Assembly: GCA_017475045.1 (NCBI GenBank)
Contig: JAFVGH010000097.1
Span: 1-64,000 of the forward strand
Origin: Fibrobacter sp.
GTDB lineage: Bacteria > Fibrobacterota > Fibrobacteria > Fibrobacterales > Fibrobacteraceae
Length of the DNA stretch: 64,000 nt
Direction of reading: 5' to 3'
Part shown: piece after piece, positions 58,348 through 64,000 of the stretch
How the letters are laid out: every line of letters begins with the position of its first letter
Position numbering within the stretch: the first letter of the stretch is position 1
Position numbers and translations under genes: made by a program
Notes under the pieces: model-generated
Databases searched by the model: none
Seen by the model: the letters and a program-made list of their open reading frames with translations, nothing else
Told to the model about the DNA's origin: nothing

Positions 58348-59238
58348 TTATTCCTCTTCCACGCCCATCAGACGCATGGCCGCTTTCCAGGTTTCCTTGT
58401 TCTCGAAACCGTCCCGCTTGCCGCCGCCGTAGCGGGCGTGGGCAAATTCCTGCACCAGGGGCTCCCAGCCTTCCAGCTGGCCGTCCTTCACCAGGGCGTC
58501 AAGGTTCACAGCGGAGGCAGCAGAAGCGTCTAGCGCGCCATCGGCGATCCCGAGGCGCCCAGCCACATAGCCCTTGCATACGCTCTCCAGCTCCAGCAGC
58601 CATTCCCGACTGTCCGCCGTATTCACCCGTTGCTTCAGGACCATCATCTGCTCCCGCAGGGCATCCTGCGCGGCATTCCTTGCAGCGCTCACCGCACGGG
58701 CCTTCGCCCTGCGCCTTGCACGCCAGAGTCCTGCACACAAAACGCACAGGGCCACCACGACCCCTACCACAACAGGCAACGGATTGAAAGGCTCGTTCAC
58801 CCGCACGGGCACGCTTTCGCTGCGCAGGTCCAGCGGTCGACCCACCTGTGTCGGAATCTCGAACCTGAGTGCCGGCACATTCAGGCTACCCGTATCTTCA
58901 GCCACAATCTTATAAGTAAAGGTGATAGAGGCGATTTCGGCACCGTCCTTCACAGAGCGGGCGGACTCCTGGGACACACCTATCTGGGTAAGGCCTTTCG
59001 CATTGGCAGACCCCGTGGGCACCACCAGCAAGGCACTCCCCTGAACACTCCAGCTCACCGTCACCGGAAATTCAAAGGTGTCGCCCACGGTAACCGCAGG
59101 CAAGCCTCCCTCGGGCCCCGACGTTATAGATATACCCAGCTGCTCGGGAGTGGGCATGGCCACTTCGGCAACGGAATCCACACCCACAGCGGCGCTATCC
59201 ACGGCACCGGCGTCCATACTTAAAGAATCACTTTCCAT
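58348..59238 (-). CDS. BatD-like membrane protein
   Basis: This 296-residue protein has an Asp/Ser/Ala-rich N-terminus, a beta-rich domain (about 25-145: VGDTFEFPVTVSWSVQGSAL, ITFTYKIVAEDTGSLNVPAL) of the type found in BatD/oxygen-tolerance proteins, one membrane helix (about 153-175) and a cytoplasmic helical tail. No signal peptide is visible, so topology is unclear. The frame runs to 59319, but ATG 59238 is preceded by a TATATT box 8 nt upstream, which I take as the start. BatD normally works with MoxR; the only moxR in view is at 47610. Confidence 0.65.
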   Translation of the reverse strand: MESDSLSMDAGAVDSAAVGVDSVAEVAMPTPEQLGISITSGPEGGLPAVTVGDTFEFPVTVSWSVQGSALLVVPTGSANAKGLTQIGVSQESARSVKDGAEIASITFTYKIVAEDTGSLNVPALRFEIPTQVGRPLDLRSESVPVRVNEPFNPLPVVVGVVVALCVLCAGLWRARRRAKARAVSAARNAAQDALREQMMVLKQRVNTADSREWLLELESVCKGYVAGRLGIADGALDASAASAVNLDALVKDGQLEGWEPLVQEFAHARYGGGKRDGFENKETWKAAMRLMGVEEE

Positions 59239-59246
59239 ATTTCTAG

Positions 59247-59252
59247 AATATA
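59247..59252 (-). promoter_or_regulatory. TATATT box of the BatD-like gene
   Basis: Read on the minus strand, TATATT lies 8 nt from the ATG at 59238, with no Shine-Dalgarno. Confidence 0.45.
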
Positions 59253-59269
59253 CAAAAAGGTGAGCCGTA

Positions 59270-59354
59270 GGCGACTCGTACTGACGAGTCGCTGCAGGCG
59301 AGCTTTGGACACTTAGCACTTTAGTGCTTAGTGTACATGGCCACCTTTAGGTGG
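59270..59354. other. Three consecutive perfect or near-perfect hairpins
   Basis: GCGACTCGT-ACTG-ACGAGTCGC (9 bp), ACACTTAGCACT-TT-AGTGCTTAGTGT (11 of 12 bp) and CCACCT-TT-AGGTGG (6 bp) follow each other within 85 bases between the BatD-like and sigma-factor genes. No coding frame is supported. It may be a non-coding RNA or a repeat-derived insertion. Confidence 0.6.
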
Positions 59355-59404
59355 GAGCGAGGGCCAGCCCTGTACCTGTTTTCCCTATTCTAGCCCGAGC
59401 GGTC

Positions 59405-59434
59405 AAAAAAAGACCCGCCCAAGCGGACGGGTCT
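59405..59434 (-). terminator. Terminator of the sigma-factor gene
   Basis: On the minus strand AGACCCGTCCGCTT pairs imperfectly with GGGCGGGTCT, followed by seven T. Confidence 0.85.
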
Positions 59435-59456
59435 CCAAGGAGGTAATGAATAATCG

Positions 59457-60269
59457 TTACTTATTTATGGCAGCAAGGAAGGCGTCCTTCTTTTCTTGCA
59501 GGAATTCCTTGCTGTTGTACTTGCGGATACGGCGGAGCGCCTGGTCACGCAACTGACGGACACGCTCGTGAGAAATGTTCATGGATTCGCCCACTTCGCG
59601 AAGCGTCTGGGGAGCTTCCTGGTTGATACCGAAAATACCGGTAATCACCTTGGCTTCGCGTTCCGGGAGCTGTTCCATCAAGTCGCGGGCAAGGCTTTCC
59701 ACGCTCTGGATTTCGGAATCGGCCTCGGGGTTAGAAGCGCCATTGTCAGGGAGCACTTCGGCGTATGTAGCCTTGGAATCCGCCTTCAGGGGGCTATCGA
59801 AAGAAACACCGCGCTGACCGATCTGGATAAGCTCGCGGATCTCTTCGTTAATCTCTTTACCGCGGGACTGTTCGTGCAGGGCCTTACGCACACGCAGGTG
59901 CTGGTTGGCCGGCAAGCGGATCAGGTTACCCTGCTCGTTGATAGCGCGGGTAATGTAGGCCTTGATCCACCACACGCCATAACTGATGAACTTGAGGCCG
60001 CGGGTATGTTCAAAGGACTCGATGGCACGCACCAGGCCCATAGCACCCTCGCTCACCAGGTCCGGCAGCGGGATGGGGCAGCCACGGTACTGGATGGCCA
60101 CTTTCAAAACGAAACGCATATTGGCAGAAATCAGTCTCTTTCTAGCAATCTTGTCGCCTTCTTTCGCCTTCTGGAAAAGGATCTGCTCTTCTTCGCGAGA
60201 GAGGGGGGCTGTGCGTCGGATGTCTTCGAGGTATCTTTTTAGGGTAGTATCTGTTGAATCAATATGCAT
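59457..60269 (-). CDS. Sigma-70-family RNA polymerase sigma factor (short RpoD/RpoS type)
   Basis: This 270-residue sigma factor begins almost directly with region 1.2 (TTLKRYLEDIRRTAPLSREE). Region 2 (RFVLKVAIQYRGCPIPLPDL, FISYGVWWIKAYITRAINEQ), region 3 and region 4 (TLREVGESMNISHERVRQLR) follow. Region 1.1 and the long non-conserved region of large RpoD proteins are absent, as in the short primary sigma factors of Bacteroidota or in group 2 factors. I cannot tell whether it is the housekeeping factor. A sigma-54-type promoter stands upstream. It ends in a strong terminator. Confidence 0.92.
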   Translation of the reverse strand: MHIDSTDTTLKRYLEDIRRTAPLSREEEQILFQKAKEGDKIARKRLISANMRFVLKVAIQYRGCPIPLPDLVSEGAMGLVRAIESFEHTRGLKFISYGVWWIKAYITRAINEQGNLIRLPANQHLRVRKALHEQSRGKEINEEIRELIQIGQRGVSFDSPLKADSKATYAEVLPDNGASNPEADSEIQSVESLARDLMEQLPEREAKVITGIFGINQEAPQTLREVGESMNISHERVRQLRDQALRRIRKYNSKEFLQEKKDAFLAAINK

Positions 60270-60307
60270 TTCTATAACCTTGTCTCTCTAAATATCGCTT
60301 ATTTTTG

Positions 60308-60323
60308 AGCAACTTGTATGCCA
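60308..60323 (-). promoter_or_regulatory. Sigma-54-type promoter upstream of the sigma-factor gene
   Basis: On the minus strand TGGCATACAAGTTGCT has GG and GC exactly 10 nt apart, close to TGGCACG-N4-TTGCT. It gives a leader of roughly 28 nt to the ATG at 60269. An inverted repeat TATGCCAA/TTGGCATA (60317-60324 and 60344-60351) overlaps it. Confidence 0.5.
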
Positions 60324-60521
60324 AAAGAACAAAATTTTACAACTTGGCATAAAAACGCCCTTTATCGCCCTTAAATCGGGCCTAAAGATACAAAAATTTG
60401 TCACGTATTTCAAACTTTGTCATCTTTTTATTACAAAATCAAATAAAAATGACGGTCAGCGCCCCTTTTATCGTAATTCATTGATACTCCGCAAGATACA
60501 TTTTCGTATATTTTGCCGGTT

Positions 60522-61301
60522 ATGACAATCAAAGAACCCGACCAGTCCGTATGGAATCGTTTTTGGAAACGCAAAAACGACATGAACAAGGTTTATCCTT
60601 CGTCACCCTCGGTGCTGGAAGCTATTAAAAAGAATTTCAATCCCGCAGGCATGAAGATCCTGGAAGTAGGAGCAGGCACCGGTCGCGATAGCGCCGAGCT
60701 CGCCCGCATGGGCGCCCAGGTCTACGTGCTAGACTTTGCAGAGAACAGCCTGAAGATCGTAGACGGCCTCCGCGCAAAGGACAACCTCTACGAAAGCCTG
60801 AAGCTTGTCCGGGGCGACGCCTTCAAGGCACCCTTCCCCGACAACACCTTCGACCTGGTCTTTCACCAGGGTCTTGCCGAACACTTCAAGGATTCGCTCC
60901 CGCTGATCAAGGAAAACTTCCGTATCCTGAAACACGGCGGGCACTGCCTCTGCGACGTTCCACAGACAGTACACCCCTACACCGTCATCAAGCATATCCT
61001 GATTGCCATGGACAAGTGGTTCGCCGGTTGGGAAAAGCAGTTCACCATGCCCCAGCTGAAAAAGCTCATGGCCGACGCCGGATTCGAATGCGTCTACCAG
61101 TATGGCGACTGGATGCGTCCGAACCTGTTCTACCGCATGGCCCGTGAATTCTGCTTCAAGTTCGGCGTGGAACTCCCCAAGTACCCGCTGCAGGGGACCG
61201 CCTACCAGAAGGCGAAGGACCGTATCTTGAACTCCCTGGAATCCAACCCGCTGATGCACTACACGCAGCTGAGCATAGGAGTCCTGGGCCGTAAGCCCTA
61301 G
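60522..61301 (+). CDS. Class I SAM-dependent methyltransferase
   Basis: This 259-residue protein has the Rossmann motif I ILEVGAGTGRDSAELARMGA, an acidic motif II (VYVLDFAENS) and FDLVFHQGLAEHF, as in Methyltransf_11/25 proteins. The substrate is unknown. A TATATT box (60507-60512) ends 9 nt before the ATG and no ribosome-binding site is seen. It is followed after 3 nt by a YbhN-type membrane protein, so an envelope lipid or glycolipid substrate is a reasonable guess. Confidence 0.85.
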   Translation: MTIKEPDQSVWNRFWKRKNDMNKVYPSSPSVLEAIKKNFNPAGMKILEVGAGTGRDSAELARMGAQVYVLDFAENSLKIVDGLRAKDNLYESLKLVRGDAFKAPFPDNTFDLVFHQGLAEHFKDSLPLIKENFRILKHGGHCLCDVPQTVHPYTVIKHILIAMDKWFAGWEKQFTMPQLKKLMADAGFECVYQYGDWMRPNLFYRMAREFCFKFGVELPKYPLQGTAYQKAKDRILNSLESNPLMHYTQLSIGVLGRKP

Positions 61302-61304
61302 TCC

Positions 61305-62309
61305 ATGAAGTTACCCCCGAAGCTCAAATCCGCATTGGTGTTTCTACTGAAGCTCACGGTGACTATTGTCCCCGCGTATCTCGTGTACCGAAACATCGTG
61401 AGCGATCCGGACTGGGACATCGGGGACCTGTACCGGCTGTTCTCTACGCAGAGCCTGCTGCCGCTCTCGCTTGCAATACTCTGCCTCGCCCTTTCCAACT
61501 TCACGGCCTGCCTGCAGTGGAAACTTTTGCTCGAGCGGCAGGGCGTGAACCTGAAATACGGCCACCTGCTGAAGCTTTACTACGTGGGGCTGTTCTTCAA
61601 CAACTTCATGCCAGGAAACGTGGGCGGCGACGTAAAGAAGGTCTACGATATCCGCATGCAGGGCGGCCAGGACAGCGTCGGCGCAGGGCTTACCGCCACC
61701 TTCTTCGACAGGCTCTTCGGGCTTTTCTTCGTGACGCTCTTTACGCTTGGCATGGGGCTTCTGTTCTTTATGCACGACGATGCCCAGCGGGCATTCATGT
61801 GGCCTTCGGTCTGGATCTTTCTAGGGTTCTGTGCCCTGCTGGGCGGGCTTTGCAGCCGGCGGCTAGGGCGGTTGGGCCACAAGGTTTTTTCCAGAATCTT
61901 GCCGAAGGGCATCAGTTCGCGCATGGAGCACATGTTCGAACGTTTTCAGAATTTCCAGTCCAAAAAACTGATGGCACAGATTACCGGCATTTCGGCGGTG
62001 ACGCAGTCCCTCAGAATCTTCGTGCACTTTTTCTGCGGCATCGCCATCGGCGTAGACCTTTCTATCTCCTGGTATTTCTACTACATTCCGCTGGTGGCCA
62101 TCGTAAGCGCCCTGCCCATTTCTATTGGCGGGTTTGGCCCCAGGGAATTTTTGGCCCAGTCCCTGTTTGCCCGTGCCGGAGTGCCTGGCCTTGAATCGGT
62201 AGTGATCCAGCTGCTCGCCTATTTTGTAAGTTTGTTGTTGAGCCTGTTCGGTGGTTTTGCCTTCTTGCTTGGCGGCCGCCCGAATGTTTCGGACAAGGAA
62301 ACCACCTAG
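61305..62309 (+). CDS. YbhN / lysylphosphatidylglycerol synthase TM-region protein
   Basis: This 334-residue membrane protein has about eight hydrophobic helices and the LPG_synthase_TM (UPF0104) signatures: YYVGLFFNNFMPGNVGGDVK and LPISIGGFGPREFLAQSLFA. The family is thought to move or flip lipids or lipid-linked sugars. It lies 3 nt after the methyltransferase gene and 59 nt before a gene with a PlsC-like part, suggesting a lipid-related cluster. Confidence 0.88.
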   Translation: MKLPPKLKSALVFLLKLTVTIVPAYLVYRNIVSDPDWDIGDLYRLFSTQSLLPLSLAILCLALSNFTACLQWKLLLERQGVNLKYGHLLKLYYVGLFFNNFMPGNVGGDVKKVYDIRMQGGQDSVGAGLTATFFDRLFGLFFVTLFTLGMGLLFFMHDDAQRAFMWPSVWIFLGFCALLGGLCSRRLGRLGHKVFSRILPKGISSRMEHMFERFQNFQSKKLMAQITGISAVTQSLRIFVHFFCGIAIGVDLSISWYFYYIPLVAIVSALPISIGGFGPREFLAQSLFARAGVPGLESVVIQLLAYFVSLLLSLFGGFAFLLGGRPNVSDKETT

Positions 62310-62368
62310 TCCCTTTCCCATATCCCGCAGGCGCGATATTCGGGGCGCCGCATTCCACATGGTAACTT

Positions 62369-64000
62369 ATGGATGCCGAGAGCATCTTGAACGGTCTGAA
62401 CGGAGACCAGCGTAATGCCGTATTGCATGACCACAAACAAAACGGGGCGCTCCTGATTCTTGCAGGAGCGGGTTCGGGCAAAACTTCTGTACTGACCAAG
62501 CGGATCCAGTACCGTATTATGAAAGGGGTCCCGCCCGAAAAAATCCTTTCTCTCACTTTCACCGCCAAGGCCGCCGCCGAAATGCGCGAGCGCGTAGAAG
62601 CCCTATTCCCCAAGGCAGGGGTTCGGCTCTGCACCTTCCATTCCCTCGCCCTATTCATGCTCAAGCAAAAGATAGGGGAGCGCTTCGCCTACGAAATTCT
62701 CGGGTTCAACAAGATCCCCACTCCCAGGGAAACGGATAGCCGGGAATTCATGCGTGAACTTGTACGGTTGAAAATTCCAACCGCCAAACTAAACCGGGAA
62801 GAACTCTTTTCAGGCGACGTCCCCCAAGCCATAAAGAAAAAAATACAACCCATACGGCAAAACATTATTTTGTCTGGAAACGTGGTATTCGAGGACCTGA
62901 TTTACCTAGCCATCCACCTGCTGGAAACCTGCGAAGAGGCAAGAGACTATTTCCAGTCCCTTTGGGACGAAATTCTGGTGGATGAATACCAGGACATCAA
63001 TCCCTCGCAATACCGGCTGGTAAAAAACATTCTCGGAAACCGAAACGACCTGTTCGTAGTAGGCGACGACGACCAGGCCATCTACGGATTCCGCGGCGCC
63101 GACATCGGGAACATCCGCCGTTTCCAGGCCGACTTCAAGGACAGCACCCTTATCCGCCTGGAATGGAACTACCGCTCCGTACCAAACGTATTGCACCTGG
63201 CAAACGACATCTTCGTGAACAAGCCCGTAGCGCTACGCAAGGTGCTCCGGGCAGGCAACCCGAAAGGCTCCGGCGGCAACAGGATTTTCACCGAGAACCG
63301 CAGGCCCGAAGTCTGGGTGTCGGACAACCCCATCGAGGAGGTGGAAAAAATAAAGAACGCCATCTTCTCCCTACGCAACGAATACGGACTACTCTGGAAA
63401 AACTTCGCCATACTGGTGCGGTACAACCGGCAACGGCAATACTTCGAAGAGGCCCTGCGGGAAGGAGAAATCCCCATCGCCGGGGACCACCTTGCAGGAG
63501 ACCTGGTGCTAGAAGACGGTATCCACATCGAGACTGTTCACGCCTCCAAGGGGCTCCAGTACGCCGTTGTCTTTTATGCAGGCCTGGCCGAAGGATTCAC
63601 GCCGGGCAAGTGCGAAGGTAGCCACAAACAGCGAAAAGCGCAAATGGAAGAAGAAAGGCGCCTGTATTACGTCGGGGTGACCCGTGCCGAATCGTTCCTT
63701 GTTTTGCTATATTGCAAACAGAGGTATTGGAAAGGGAAACTGCTGAAACTGAAGCCCTCCCGTTTCTTGCCCCGCAAACAACCGCAACCCAGATGGACCA
63801 TGCCTGTTATTTTGTTTAGAATATACGTGGTAATTGTAGTGCTCTCCTACATGTTCGCCCATATCCTGGCACTGCCCTTTATCTTGATTGCTTGCGGAAA
63901 AAATTTCAACACCTGGTTCGAAGGAAAAATCCAACGGTTCTCCCGTTTCTGCATGAAGGTGCTGCGGGTAGATTTGGAAATCAAGGACCAGGCGACGCTC
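62369..64000 (+). CDS. Compact UvrD-like helicase fused to a PlsC-like acyltransferase (partial)
   Basis: One open frame of 544 codons continues past the window end. Residues 1-450 are a short superfamily 1 helicase: LAGAGSGKTS (31-40), LTFTAKAAAEMRER, LVDEYQDINPSQ (203-214), VVGDDDQAIYGFRGAD, TVHASKGLQY and LYYVGVTRAE. It lacks most of the 1B/2B subdomains of PcrA/UvrD (about 720 residues). After a basic linker (about 451-476) come a membrane helix (about 478-508) and WFEGKIQRFSRFCMKVLRVD, typical of the region before the HX4D box of 1-acylglycerol-3-phosphate acyltransferases. The HX4D box itself is beyond the window. A TAA stands directly before the ATG, so 62369 is the first possible start. 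No frameshift or stop separates the halves. Confidence 0.75.
   Translation, partial: MDAESILNGLNGDQRNAVLHDHKQNGALLILAGAGSGKTSVLTKRIQYRIMKGVPPEKILSLTFTAKAAAEMRERVEALFPKAGVRLCTFHSLALFMLKQKIGERFAYEILGFNKIPTPRETDSREFMRELVRLKIPTAKLNREELFSGDVPQAIKKKIQPIRQNIILSGNVVFEDLIYLAIHLLETCEEARDYFQSLWDEILVDEYQDINPSQYRLVKNILGNRNDLFVVGDDDQAIYGFRGADIGNIRRFQADFKDSTLIRLEWNYRSVPNVLHLANDIFVNKPVALRKVLRAGNPKGSGGNRIFTENRRPEVWVSDNPIEEVEKIKNAIFSLRNEYGLLWKNFAILVRYNRQRQYFEEALREGEIPIAGDHLAGDLVLEDGIHIETVHASKGLQYAVVFYAGLAEGFTPGKCEGSHKQRKAQMEEERRLYYVGVTRAESFLVLLYCKQRYWKGKLLKLKPSRFLPRKQPQPRWTMPVILFRIYVVIVVLSYMFAHILALPFILIACGKNFNTWFEGKIQRFSRFCMKVLRVDLEIKDQATL

Overview
The window looks like a contig from a Fibrobacter-like (phylum Fibrobacterota) gut or rumen bacterium. 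Evidence seen in the sequence: secreted plant-fibre enzymes (a CE2-type esterase, a broken CE1-type esterase, a clan GH-A glycosidase with a CBM6 module), many lipoproteins, large secreted proteins ending in a sorting-like C-terminal domain, and a short sigma-70 factor without region 1.1. The assignment is inference from gene content; no rRNA or tRNA gene was seen. Most of the window is moderately GC-rich and densely packed, with about 57 protein genes or remnants.

Layout. 1-843: the end of an IS3-family element that has cut off the front of an esterase gene. 1011-5842: a membrane pyrophosphatase, a diguanylate cyclase and a CE2 esterase, then a degenerate low-complexity intergenic stretch. 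6186-6950: a small secreted protein and a mono-haem cytochrome c. 6969-20483 (minus): a long collinear block with an XPB-N-like protein, a DinG-type nuclease/helicase, an Ig-like lipoprotein, signal peptidase I, a LytTR regulator, an NlpE-like lipoprotein, a SUMF1-like lipoprotein, and a very large secreted protein whose M6-type protease site has lost all its catalytic residues. 20525-24524: small metabolic genes and the mccB-mccA pair (reverse transsulfuration). 24532-26541: a secreted glycosidase.

26542-37024 is an accessory island. It has a Fic protein behind a 21-bp-phased repeat array, an AT-rich HNH protein convergent with a UvrD helicase carrying an inserted nuclease, a DinJ/PIN-type toxin-antitoxin pair, and two paralogous AlbA_2/ATPase regulators. 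Each of those two is preceded by the same 135-bp leader element and a terminator hairpin whose stem has co-varied. Sulphur genes lie to either side of the island and its neighbouring glycosidase gene (mccBA on one side, metY on the other). Both carry the same promoter-operator module.

38742-53474 returns to core-like genes: an iron-type alcohol dehydrogenase, envelope lipoproteins, PASTA protein, Crp-type regulator, purA, MoxR, a Vat-like acetyltransferase, a TfoX-N/GNAT pair, a frameshifted DUF4434 gene and a Lys/Glu-rich secreted helix protein behind a sigma-54-type promoter. 53469-58322 (minus) is a signalling operon: TPR lipoprotein, Ser/Thr kinase-like membrane protein, GAF/sigma-54 activator, small secreted protein, outer-membrane barrel. 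58348-64000: a BatD-like membrane protein, a sigma-70-family factor with its own sigma-54-type promoter, a methyltransferase, a YbhN-type membrane protein, and an open-ended gene fusing a compact UvrD helicase to the start of a PlsC-like acyltransferase.

A recurring feature is a TATATT box 6-9 nt before an ATG without a Shine-Dalgarno sequence, suggesting several leaderless mRNAs. The strongest leads for new biology are the AlbA-gene leader RNA (33650-35608), the shared sulphur operator (22188-22243 and 37084-37139), the HNH/helicase-nuclease pair, the phased repeats before fic, and the helicase-acyltransferase fusion.
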